Below are positions 10,811-20,643 of a stretch of DNA of 64,000 nucleotides, piece after piece. The notes under the pieces are model-generated. The model saw only the letters and a program-made list of their open reading frames with translations. It made no database searches and was not told where the DNA came from. This stretch comes from Plantago ovata (Eukaryota > Streptophyta > Magnoliopsida > Lamiales > Plantaginaceae), in the NCBI GenBank assembly GCA_028274465.1, contig CM051456.1, positions 63,970,753 to 64,034,752 on the forward strand. Reading direction: 5' to 3'. The position numbers and the translations under genes were made by a program. Position 1 is the first letter of the stretch. Each line of letters starts with the position of its first letter.

Positions 10811-11665
10811 ATGCCGCATACACGATCTGAAGGAACACCACTTGCTGATTCAATTGCTGAGATTGACAGAGTCTACCACCAAAGAAGGCGACTACTTCAA
10901 AGGCGTGCACTAGAGGAAATAGAGGATACCGATTTCTCTGAATCTCTACACATTCTTTTCAAGGAAATCGACGGAATGGCAGAAGCTAGACCACTGAAAG
11001 CATGGGTTCAACCCACCAAGGATCGTATGAGGGGACCGGCGATTGTTCTTTCGTCTGCAACCCGAGATCTGGAAATCAAGAACCACGCATTCCAACAACT
11101 TCCGAGGTTCTATGGCTTATCAAGGGAAGATGTGATGGGGTACTTGCACGATATCGATGATTTCGTCAACCAACTCCCACGACCCGGAGCTGAAATAACA
11201 ACGGATGAGTTACGGATGAAGGTTTTTGCTATGGGGCTTGGCGACAGAGCCAAGTCATGGTTGAGTTCTCTACCAGCAGGCTCGCTGGACACTTGGGAGA
11301 AGGTTTTTTCAGCTTTCATGGAAAAATACTTCCCTCACACCTTGACTACCGCGCTCAAGGCGCAAATCACCGGATTCAAACAAGACTATGATGAGACCAT
11401 CTACACCGCGTTTGAGAGGTTCCAAGATCTCACGAACAAGTGCCCCCACCATGGTTTTGAATTCTCTGACTTAGTCCAATACTTCTACAATGGACTAACC
11501 TTCGAGAACCAACAAGTGGTGGATTTCCAATGCCGAGGCAATATTTGGGAGGAAACCGCAGAAGCCGTCTGGGCAGTTTTCGAAAGGCGTGCTAAGGGTT
11601 CGCAGTTCAAGGACCCAAGAGCAATGGTTAGGAGACGTGGACCTGAAGCTCCACCGACTCAATAA
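10811..11665 (+). CDS. Gag N-terminal part (A2)
   Basis: A 284-residue frame from ATG at 10811, about 125 bases after the primer site. The central part is a Ty3-type Gag capsid domain (Retrotrans_gag-like): FYGLSREDVMGYLHDIDDFV, then LGDRAKSWLSSLPAGS, FMEKYFPH and an arginine-rich end. Gag would form the cytoplasmic particle that packages the element RNA. The frame ends at a single TAA (11663-11665) and resumes in the same frame at 11672 with the zinc knuckle. A3 has a sense codon here, so the stop is more likely a point mutation than a designed break. Confidence 0.85.
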   Translation: MPHTRSEGTPLADSIAEIDRVYHQRRRLLQRRALEEIEDTDFSESLHILFKEIDGMAEARPLKAWVQPTKDRMRGPAIVLSSATRDLEIKNHAFQQLPRFYGLSREDVMGYLHDIDDFVNQLPRPGAEITTDELRMKVFAMGLGDRAKSWLSSLPAGSLDTWEKVFSAFMEKYFPHTLTTALKAQITGFKQDYDETIYTAFERFQDLTNKCPHHGFEFSDLVQYFYNGLTFENQQVVDFQCRGNIWEETAEAVWAVFERRAKGSQFKDPRAMVRRRGPEAPPTQ

Positions 11666-11671
11666 GCCCCA

Positions 11672-12919
11672 ATGTATAGGGGGAATGGGGATCAATTCGA
11701 GTGCTTTACCAACGAATTGAAGCAAGTCCTCAAGAGCGCCACCGGAACAACTGTTTCGAACGAAGTATGCCGAATATGCAAGAACTATGGGCATGGGGAT
11801 CATATGTGCAGATCTGAGCTTGCGTATGATGATGGCAACTGGGCTCGAGGAGGCGAAGAGGAAGCCTTTGCTACGGATTTTGGTACTCAAGAAGTTAGCT
11901 ACGGACAAGACGGTAGGAATCCTCGAGGTGGATTTTGGAGAAGAGGATTCCGAAACAATCAAGGATATGCACCGGCAAATCAAACTTATGGCCCTAACCA
12001 AGACCGTAGTAGGCTAAACTATGGTAATGATCACTGTGAAAACCCCGCTCCGAAAGAGCCACCGAAGTCGAAGTCGGCTCAACTGATGGAGAACTTGAAA
12101 AAGATGGTTGATCACACACAACGTTATGAAGAAGATTCCGAGAAGACTAGGGCAAGGCTCGATAGGTTGGAAGAGAGCACTAGGCTAGCCCATCAAAAGA
12201 TGCAAGAGTTGATTGACCGAGGAGCAAGTAGGGAGCAAGGCAAGCTGCCTAGCAACACTGAGAAGTCGAATTCCATTACATTAGCTGGTGATCTACCTGA
12301 CGAAATCACCATCAAGAAGGTTGCTAAGTGCGAGTGTTGCAAGAAGGAAGAACTTCTACAGGCTAAGGAAGAAGAGAAGGACCTTAGTACTGAAGAGAGT
12401 GAGGAAGAGCAAGAGGATCCCGAGCCACTCCCTAAAAGTTTCGATGTTAAGGTAGGGATTGGTGAGCTTGAAGATGTCCGTGCCACACTAGACACGGGAT
12501 CCTACTCGAACATACTCCCTTTGAATGTGTTTGAAAAGAGTAGCCTTGGAAAACTATCTGAGCATAGGGCTATTGTGCAACTGGCAGATGGATCCTTTAT
12601 GAGACCCGAAGGCGTTGTGAAAAATGTGTTGGTCAAGATTGGTGAAGCTTCTGTATACACCAATTTTGTAGTTATGCCGCCGTCTGCACTTGGAACGGGG
12701 GATGTCATACTCTTAGGGCGAACGTTCTTGACTAAGCTACGCTCCATGATGGACATCTACCAAAGAACTTGCACTATTGAAGTGGATGGCAAGCAACACG
12801 TATTGCAAGCCATATCTGATCCACCTGATCCGCCTGATATTTCTTTCACTACTCACTACTGTGGTCTTGCAGCCTATATTCTTTCTTATCCACAGGTTCG
12901 TGGCATGGAGAGGAGATAG
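11672..12919 (+). CDS. Gag zinc knuckle plus aspartic protease (A2)
   Basis: A 415-residue frame in phase with the upstream gag. Residues about 34-47 form a CX2CX4HX4C zinc knuckle (CRICKNYGHGDHMC). A glycine/asparagine/arginine-rich stretch, a coiled, charged linker and an acidic segment follow. A retropepsin with DTG (followed by SYSN) at about residue 272 and VILLGR at about residue 345 completes it. The frame stops at 12919 just before the conserved GGGAGGCAACCCGG block. In an autonomous relative RT, RNase H and integrase would follow the protease; none does here. Confidence 0.85.
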   Translation: MYRGNGDQFECFTNELKQVLKSATGTTVSNEVCRICKNYGHGDHMCRSELAYDDGNWARGGEEEAFATDFGTQEVSYGQDGRNPRGGFWRRGFRNNQGYAPANQTYGPNQDRSRLNYGNDHCENPAPKEPPKSKSAQLMENLKKMVDHTQRYEEDSEKTRARLDRLEESTRLAHQKMQELIDRGASREQGKLPSNTEKSNSITLAGDLPDEITIKKVAKCECCKKEELLQAKEEEKDLSTEESEEEQEDPEPLPKSFDVKVGIGELEDVRATLDTGSYSNILPLNVFEKSSLGKLSEHRAIVQLADGSFMRPEGVVKNVLVKIGEASVYTNFVVMPPSALGTGDVILLGRTFLTKLRSMMDIYQRTCTIEVDGKQHVLQAISDPPDPPDISFTTHYCGLAAYILSYPQVRGMERR

Positions 12920-13492
12920 GCACAGACAGGAGTCGAGTCAAAGACTTTAAACAATGGCGCTATCCGGGAGGCAACCCGGAGTTTTTATCGCTTTCTTTAC
13001 CGCTTTTTTGCATGCATTCATTCTTGAACTAATTGCTTCTCGTATGCGAATTTGTTCATGTCTGTGTCATATATGCTTATGTTTGAGTGAGATTTTTTGA
13101 GTGGTTTTATGAGAAAATTGGTTTTTGGGGATTAAAAACCGCGTTTTCGGACGAAGGGACCGTCTCCCCGCATCGGGGAGCACGGGGCGAATCGCCCCAC
13201 ATGGGGGGCGAATCGCCCCGTGTGGGGCGACTCGCCCCGCACCAGGGGCGAATCTCCCCACGGCCCCAGAAGTTAAAAAACGCGGATTTCCCCTCTTTAG
13301 CTCATTTTCTTCATATCTTCATCATTCCTTCTTCCCAAAAACCGAAAATCACGATTTTACATTCAAATCTTCATAACTTCTTCATTTCTTGACCAAATTT
13401 AGTGTTCTTTAGCTTGAATCGAAGTCTATTACATGATCTATCTTTTCATCCGAATAGATTTCGTCCGAATGCATTAGATTTTCAGATCTGAG
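12920..13492 (+). other. A2 spacer with palindromes and leader-like region
   Basis: No supported gene. It holds the GCGCTATCCGGGAGGCAACC block at about 12958-12977, palindromes at 13184-13261 and a pyrimidine-rich stretch at about 13285-13395. It is collinear with A1 607-1237. Confidence 0.6.
13184..13261. repeat. GGGGCGAATCGCCCC palindrome cluster (A2 internal)
   Basis: Three clean units at 13184-13198, 13205-13219 and 13224-13238 (the last with ACTCG in the centre) and a fourth decayed one to 13261. Confidence 0.85.
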
Positions 13493-14031
13493 GTATCATC
13501 CTATGAACCCTAATTTTCGAATTTGGGGGTTTTCTAATTTGAGCTTCAATTATGCTTATTTGATGCATGGGTATGTTTGTGTGATTAGAAGTGTTATTTA
13601 CTATCAATTGCATGCTCAATTATGCTTGGATTGTTGATTTGGGAATTTTGCTACTAGATGATATATCTTGTTATGCAATATGTATTTATCTTTGATTTCA
13701 TGCTTATGATTGTGTTTATTGGTGTAATGTTGGTGGATTTGATGATAGAATGCTTAATTGTTAAGTATGATGATTTATGATGCTAGAATTTTTCGCTACT
13801 ATGGTATGAATTGAGCCTTGTTATCTAGGATATTGGTTGTCTAGTGAGAGCATAATGTGATGTATTGCATGTAGTAGTTACATTGGTATGTTGCATGATG
13901 AAGAAGCTAGGCTAGACATTAAAGGTTTGGGGAGCTCGATTGTTGATCGTATCACTTGTGTGTTTTGTTCTTACACTAGCATATGCTTGAGTCAGTTTTG
14001 TGTCATACGAGGTACTAATTGTTGTTTGTAG
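13493..14031 (+). other. Putative intron upstream of the A2 3' ORF
   Basis: Donor CTGAG|GTATC, branch-point-like TACTAAT at about 14013, acceptor TTTGTAG|GAACC, then ATG at 14037. It is collinear with A1 1238-1775 and of nearly equal length. Confidence 0.5.
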
Positions 14032-14036
14032 GAACC

Positions 14037-14897
14037 ATGCCAAAGGAAAGGAGCATTCCCGTATGATTACTATGAAGTATTGGAGGAGGATAGATTACAG
14101 CCATGTCAAGAAGAGTGACCTCGTTAGATGTGCGTTCGAGCCAAGGGGTTTTGCAACAACGTCGTGGATTATCCAAGAGGGGGAGCTAGAATACACCTGG
14201 AGTGAGGACTCCTATGCCTATTCATGCACCACCGAAGGAACAGAAACCATTATTACGTCAGCAATCCATCACAAGGACTGCAAAGTTCGACTGAACTGGA
14301 AGGCACCGGGACAATCTTGCCGCGACGGATTCAATCTTGAGTTCGAAGTTGCTCGAAGGTTCCGAAGCGCTAGCTTGGTTCCAAAACATAATGACATGGG
14401 TGCCCGGCCCCTCTTAGGGGTGCCCCTTGCCTGCCTCTAAAGGGAGCATCATATAGACATCGGTCGGATCAACCGTAGAGAATGTGGTCAACATTGGAAA
14501 AAATGGTAGAAGACTTCTGAGTATCCGAGCAGCTTACTGTAACCTTCTCGTGGTGTAAAACGTTGGAGGGGGAGGTCCTGATACCACTGCCCTTTCCCCT
14601 TCAACAGTTCACATCCTATTGGAGGGCTTCAGGATGGAAGATTCCATAACAGCGGCGGCTAATCTTGAGAATTCTACTTGACACTACAACTCTACTAGTG
14701 AGGATGTGCGTGACAGTAGTGACAATGAAGGCCATACGGGCAATGATCATACTAATGGAGGAGTTGTTCCTATCCGGCCTATGATTGAAACTACCACGCA
14801 TACCAGAAGACCTGATGACACCCTATAAAGCTCCCGGAGCAGTCCCAATAACTCACAAACAGCATACTCAGCCGACCGAGGCCAAACCATGGGGTAA
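14037..14897 (+). pseudogene. A2 3' ORF relic, strongly diverged from A1
   Basis: ATG at 14037 occupies the same position as the A1 start, but the frame stops after nine codons. A longer frame to 14440 includes LEYTWSEDSYAYS, then FNLEFEVARRFRSASLVPKH. It aligns by eye with A1 segments (LEFTESDHAYSYS; LSIEAKVMTKFCISDLIPRK), so the two ORFs are homologous but far apart. The DNA on either side of the ORF is nearly the same in A1 and A2. At least two frame breaks and several stops make it non-functional. Confidence 0.6.
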
Positions 14898-16390
14898 CAT
14901 CTAGTATCACATCTTATTTCCTCATTTTCTTACTGCTAGGGACTAGCGTTAATTTCATGAGGGGGATGGGATTTAAGTGATATGATGTTGTTAGTTTGGA
15001 GCTTGGTATTGGTAAGATGAGTATAGTACCTTGCATGTTTTATCCGTCTGCATTTGCATTTGCACGTTTACTGCTTTCTTAGATTTTTTAGGTTACATTC
15101 ACTACATTCATCCTAGGATAGTCTTGCATGTTTTATATGGAGTTTATTGCCGAATTTTTTGAACTTTTTTATTGGGTAGATCAACTAACAATGCCATTAA
15201 TCGTATGCTTCATCTCTATGAATTTGTTTGAGGTTTTTCTCGCTTGGCTTGTCACATTTATATATTGCACTTAGTTAAGCTTGGTAGTCTCGACATCACT
15301 TAGTGGTGTTTTCTCTACTGCGGTTCACGAAGGTCTTTATAATAGGATGATGCATGCTAGAGTCTTATGGTTGTTTTCCCGAGTAATTATGTACCTAAGA
15401 GGCAACAAGTCTTCACCATGCTTTGAGATTGCTAAATGCCTAGGAAGGAGGTAGTGTGAGGTTGTGTGATCCTTTGTTTATAACCTATTCTTCCGAATAG
15501 GTTTGGGGAGGGGGTTACACCATCGTTAGACTTGTTTTCGTTTTTCATTTCCATATCGTAGTTCATTTTTCCTTTTCCGTAAAATTTTGTACTCCAACCT
15601 ATTCTTTCGAATAGGTTTGGGGAAGTCGTGTGTGTCATTTTATTTCTCTTTTTGTTATGCTACTGCTGGCTAGAAAAAAAATCAAAAAAAAAGAAAGAAA
15701 AAATTCCAGGAAAAAGAGAAAAAGAAAGAAAGAATCTGGAAAGAAAAAAAGAAAAAAAGAAAAGACCCCAAAAAAGCAAAGAAGGGTCCAAAAAGAAAGC
15801 CAAATAGCAGTTAGCAAAGTGTTGTGTCTTATTTTCCAATTCTTGTTCGTAATCGTGTTGTAATTTTTTATCTTTTTTGTCTTGAGTGTCATCTGTTCTA
15901 GACCACCCTCGTCTTGCCATTCAGGAAGTGGTGAACATCTTAAGACTTCACTTGAGAGATGGGTAGAATAGGGGAGTGTTAACTTTTATAGGGAACCCTC
16001 CTTCGTTTGATGAGAGCCAGTACTGGTTCGACCTCTTTGAGGGAAAGTCTTAACATGGTTGAACAACAGTAAGTCCTCAGTTTCATAGGCACGGGACAAC
16101 CATTCGTATCTTAGCATGCTTCATTACGTCGTCACTGACTAGGTCCAGGTAGGGAATGTTACGAGAGACTATCTTGTCTTGACATAAGTGCTTATGTGGA
16201 TGTGTATAAGTCAATCGAGGTATTCTTCAACCTATATTCATGATGTGATTTATATGGTTTTTGTTCATAAGTTTTTTGATAGATTCAGTAGATTAGTTCA
16301 TTTAATTTTGCATGAGACTCCATTTTGTGTCTTGCATTGTTTTTTGCATTAGAGTCTAGCTTAGTTGCCTGAGGACAAGCAAAGGTTCGG
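14898..16390 (+). other. A2 3' non-coding region with purine tract
   Basis: No gene. It repeats the A1 layout: hairpin-plus-GGTTTGGGGA units at about 15485-15515 and 15597-15625, and an A/G tract at about 15670-15800. Lysine-rich frames here, and their reverse-strand counterparts, are composition artefacts. Confidence 0.7.
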
Positions 16391-16401
16391 TTTGGGGAGT
16401 T
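16391..16401 (+). promoter_or_regulatory. Polypurine tract of A2
   Basis: TTTGGGGAGTT directly before the LTR stub start TGATGCACG. Confidence 0.8.
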
Positions 16402-16512
16402 TGATGCACGTGTATTTTACACTTTCATTTGAGTCTTTTTCACCTATTTTAGCTATCCTCTATGTTAATTTAGCTATGTTTTAGTGCATTTTATTAGAAT
16501 AGTGTCACGTTT
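16402..16512 (+). repeat. A2 3' LTR stub (first 111 bases only)
   Basis: Matches the first 111 bases of the family LTR through AGTGTCACGTTT. It then switches within a shared TTT to a copy of the left flank (16513-16702). Confidence 0.9.
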
Positions 16513-16702
16513 GATTTTTAAAACCCTAGTTGACCCTGGAAATTACAGAATTGCCCCTGTTGACTGTGACTTGACGTTTATACCCTTGAACAGATTCTGG
16601 ACCGTAAATAGTTAGTTGGACTGTCGACTGAAGTTGACTTTTGCCCTTCCTATCTTGGGTTGTGAAACTGTGCTCAGCTTTTCGTATTTCAAACTAAATG
16701 AC
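16513..16702 (+). repeat. Second copy of the A2 left flank (B LTR 9230-9419)
   Basis: A 190-base copy of 9230-9419, including the terminal ATGAC. It lies inside the element between the LTR stub and the full 3' LTR. Only a few substitutions separate the two copies. Confidence 0.9.
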
Positions 16703-17975
16703 TGATGAACGTGTATTTTACACTTTAATTTGAGTCTTTTTCACCTATTTTAGCAATCCTCTATGTTAATTTAACTATATTTTAGTGCATTTTATTAGAA
16801 TAGTGTCACGTTTCCCTTTAGATTTTATTTTACAGGTTTTGGTTGAAAATCGAGGATTTCCGGGCAATTATATTGAAGTTGACAAGGAATTGGTGTTCCA
16901 GAAGCCTATTTGGAGTATCTGAAGGTTTCCGGATAGGATTTGGAGTCTAGAGGTCGAATCTGGAGGTTAGAAGGCCACTAGAAGACAGAAACCGAGTCCG
17001 AAAAGGGGAAGAAATCCAAAACCGCGTCGAAAACGCGGAATTCCGCGAAATAATCTCCGGGGCGAACCGCCCCGTGTGTGGGGCGAACCGCCCCACAATA
17101 TTTCGAGGCCTATATATAGTTGCTCAGTTTTCTCCGAAATTCATACTTTTCCAGACCTTCTCTCCCACCTTTCTCTGTAGTTTTAGGTAGGAACTTCCCA
17201 GAGCCTGTTCTGGTGGTTCGTAGCTTAGGGGACACTTTTTCATAGCAGTTTGGAGCTTGTAGGATCGCAATTCTTCGGAGATTGACAACCTTCGGTAACA
17301 TTGTATCTTACAGTTTATTCTACTTATTTTATATATCTTTCAATATGTTTTCTTCTATGATTTCTGTTGATTGCATGCCTATTATGAGTAGCTAAACTTA
17401 TCGTTGGTGGTAGTATGTGAATTCTTAGCGAAGGGAAGGTAATCATGCTAATGGCTATATCGCGCATTATACTCCGTGTTATTGCTTTATTTCGTTGATC
17501 AGGCTCAGCCTAAATTCTCGTATGTTGTATTAATTATTATGCACAATTGGACCCTCGTCGACCTATACGCATGTTTATCTTCGTAGTGTTGAATAATTAC
17601 GGAACACAATAGGACAATAGTGATTGACTTGTCAGTACCATGTTTATCTTCGTAGTGGTTAATCTTTACAACATGACATTAGATTGATCAAAGATCTCCA
17701 TGCAAGACCGAGGAATTTACGCATGATTATTGACCCGTTATGCTTTGAAGGATCATACTATCACCAATCTCCATTATCTGCTAGAAAACCCTTTGCTATT
17801 ACGTCTGTTGTTTTATATTCTCTTGTTAAATAGATAAAGCTAGTTATAGTCCTGAGAGAACGACACTCGAGTCATTCTACTGCTACACTACGGTTTTCGT
17901 TGTAGTTGTGGATTGCCTTTAGCTAAATAACAAATTTATTTGCTGAATCGAGACCCGACAAATCTCCGTTCATCA
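16703..17975 (+). repeat. A2 3' LTR (full)
   Basis: TGATGAACG to CGTTCATCA. Two palindromes, 17059-17073 and 17080-17094, and a TATA box at 17111-17119. It is followed by the target duplication ATGAC. Confidence 0.92.
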
Positions 17976-19170
17976 ATGACCTTTAAGTCCGTTTTCTTTA
18001 AACCTTTGTAAAAACTTGGGGGCTAGCATAGTTGGTTTGGTGCAAACTAGTTCAACCTTAAGGTCCAGAGTTCGAGCCCCTCCTTTGCCAATTTTTCACC
18101 GACCTTTTTTATTTTCATTCGTTTAGCTTTTGTTCGATTTCTAGTTAGTGACTAGACGCTTTCTGTTTAGGTGCTCCGTCCATTAGCTCTTAGTGTGCGC
18201 TGCTCTTGTGGATCATTGCTTGCAAGGTTTAAGGTGAGTGTTCACCCCAAAGTTTGTTTGTTTTTAAAACCTGGAAGGCAATGTGCTATGCATGTATATT
18301 GTATTGTATTCTGTATGCAACTGTTTTAAAAGTAAATATTCCCAATGCATGACCATCTTACTTCATTATGTACGGTGTTGTTCGGTGTTGTTTTGTTTGT
18401 ACTGACTCTTCTGCAGGAATGTAACTCGGTTATCCGAGCACTTTATCTGTTATTGTTTCTGTCTATTTCTGTTTGTTTCTGTGTGGCCGGTCGATTAGGT
18501 TGTAACTAGGTAGACTTGGGTAGTGTGGACTATCGGGTTTGTTTGGTTATTTCCTAGTCTATTCCCTTTTAGACGCGAGGCAGAAGTCGCTGAGGTCTAT
18601 TAGGGTCGTAGGTTCTGTTTTTGTTTCTATCTAGAGTTGTACCCTCTAGAGGGAGCTATAAGGGCATTCTAGGAGTAGGAGTAACAAGGCGTGCTGCACC
18701 AACGGACTTCAACTTATCTGTTTCTGTCTGTCTTTGTTATCTTATCTGTTTCTGTCACTGCTTTGCTTGCTATAAATGTTTGTTTTTCAAAACCGTTTAC
18801 TGTTCTGTTTTTTTAACTTAGAACCTCACTGAGATCCTTTATCTCACACTCTTTCTGTTTTCAAAAGTCCTTCCTTGTAGATTCTATTAGAGAAGATCAA
18901 GTCTAGGCCTCCAAAGCGACTGAGTGTTGGGTTTGAGGAACTCGTGGGATTTTATTTACTGGAAATAAGAAGAAAAACTCTTTCATCTTCACTGTCTGTT
19001 TATTTAAATTTGACTTTGATTTTAGTTACCGTATCTTTGTTCTACTTTAAATTTGTAAGCTTGCGCCAAAACCCGTTTCTCATCATTTATTGAAGACCGT
19101 TACCTTTGAATTTAAAAAATTACCTTATTTTGGAAAGAATTATTTTATTTTAAAAATCGGTACCGTTACA
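17976..19170 (+). repeat. B 5' LTR, right fragment
   Basis: Continues the sequence interrupted by A2 and ends in ACCGTTACA, two bases before a primer site. The joined LTR is at least 2 kb. No coding frame of note. Confidence 0.7.
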
Positions 19171-19172
19171 GT

Positions 19173-19184
19173 TGGTATCAGAGC
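19173..19184 (+). promoter_or_regulatory. Primer binding site, initiator tRNA-Met (B)
   Basis: TGGTATCAGAGC is the classic complement of the 3' end of initiator tRNA-Met. It shows that the sequence to the left is a 5' LTR and that B reads on the plus strand. Confidence 0.9.
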
Positions 19185-19432
19185 TTGAGTTCAAACTCAA
19201 TCTTGCTATGATATGATCTTCTGGCCTTTGGGGGTGTGTGTGAGGATCCGAGTCGCTGGATATAGATTGAGTTTTTTTGTTCAGTCACTTTTAAAGTTTG
19301 GTCTTTCGCATTAACTCTGAACCGTCATGTTCGTCTGTTAACTGTCGTACTAATCTGTCTTCCGTCTTCTGAAACTGTCGTGATATTCATTCTCTTTAAC
19401 TTCTACCAAGTTCACAAGCTTACCATTGTTAT
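19185..19432 (+). other. B leader, cut by Sirevirus E2
   Basis: Leader sequence after the primer site with no ORF. It ends at ...CCATTGTTAT where the E2 LTR begins. The possible duplication GTTAT cannot be confirmed because E2's other end is lost. Confidence 0.6.
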
Positions 19433-20643
19433 TGTTGGTCCCTTTAAACAACAAGAAAAGACTAGAGGGGGGGTGAATAGTCTTCTCAAACTTTCGTCGT
19501 TTAAAAACTCTCTCAACAAGGGCTTATTACTTTTCAGTAATTGGTTTGCTGATAGTTAACTTTCTCATCAAGTACTAGTTACTTTTCAGTAACGAGTTTT
19601 ACTGATACTTAAATTCAGAGAGCGGAAGTCTTTGTACAATAAGTGCTTTGACAATAAGTGATAGTTTCAGCAAGTGAACAGAGTGACAGTGTACAGATAG
19701 ATATGCTTTGCTGAAAACTAAATGCAGTAAGGTAAATCACACAAACACTTTTATAGTGGTACCTGAGAGTGGCGTAATCTGTGAACTAATCCACTTTGTC
19801 CTTTCTAGGACTGAATCCACTAAGATAAGTTTGAGGTTCCTTACAACACCTATCGAGAGCGATTCTACAGAAACCAAAGCACACTTGCTTCGTTTCCAAC
19901 CTAACTAGAGAATGAAACCTTGTTCTCCACCAAACTTGGAACTTATAATCAGCAACACTATGCTTGATTAAGTTCCCCCTGAATTTCACTCCTGAGAAGG
20001 GTGTTTATCAGTTAGAGAAGTTTGGGATGAGATAACTTGATTATAATTTATTCAGCTACAACAAGTAATCTAAGAAACAAAACTTTGAATACTTTGCAGT
20101 AAACAAGTTTGATTGTTTCTGGTGTCAAGACTTGTTCTTGTTCGAAAGAAAGAACACTTAACTAATTTCTTAGCCGTGAATGTTCTACTTCTTCACAAGT
20201 AGCTTTTTCAAGCTTTAAGTCTTGGAACGGATCAATGGCAGTGAAGAGTATAGAAGGGTTTGAGTGTTTAAGCACAAGTGAGAGTTTGATCACGTTGTTG
20301 ACACACTTCAACTCTTTGCCGGATGACCTCTATTTATAGTGAATCAAGGGAACCGTTTGAATGTCGAATTCTAAGGCTTTGTTCCTTAAGATGTCACTAT
20401 CTTGCTTTTGTACTTTCAGCAGCGTCCTTTATTTGTCTTCTAGTCTTCATGTTCTTCGCATGCTTACTTTGCATTTAATGTTCATTTGAATGAAATTCAA
20501 ATATGAACGTTGGAGCGCAAATGCAAGTACTTTCAGCAAGGAGGTCACATATGTATTTCAGCAAGTGGTTAGTCTTAGTTTCAGCAAGCACAACCTACTC
20601 TGTCATTTAGATTTTCACTTATGCAAGTTGTTGCTGAAGTTTC
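19433..20643 (-). repeat. Sirevirus E2 3' LTR fragment (left copy)
   Basis: Begins TGTTGGTCCCTTT like the complete E1 LTR (48654) and matches E1 to about 49870, where D2 is inserted. The element reads on the minus strand, so this is the end of its 3' LTR. Frames in it are incidental. Confidence 0.88.

Larger units (their letters stand above)
9420..17975 (+). mobile_element. A2: complete Athila-like non-autonomous element
   Basis: Both outer ends are TGATGAACG and CGTTCATCA, and a perfect 5-base target duplication ATGAC flanks the insertion (9415-9419 and 17976-17980). Order: 5' LTR 9420-10665, primer site 10669-10686, gag and protease 10811-12919, spacer, 3' ORF relic 14037-14897, spacer, polypurine tract, LTR stub 16402-16512, a copy of the left flank 16513-16702, and a full LTR 16703-17975. 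No RT or integrase frame exists anywhere inside. Confidence 0.93.

Noticed and set aside
11663-11671. In-frame TAA between gag and zinc knuckle in A2 as a programmed readthrough site
   Set aside because: A3 has a Glu codon at this position and no stop, so a nonsense mutation in A2 is the simpler reading.
3802-15920. Lysine-rich frames (KKKRK runs) and their Phe/Leu-rich complements at 3802-4053 and 15630-15920
   Set aside because: They are translations of the A/G tract. The two copies differ in frame and length.
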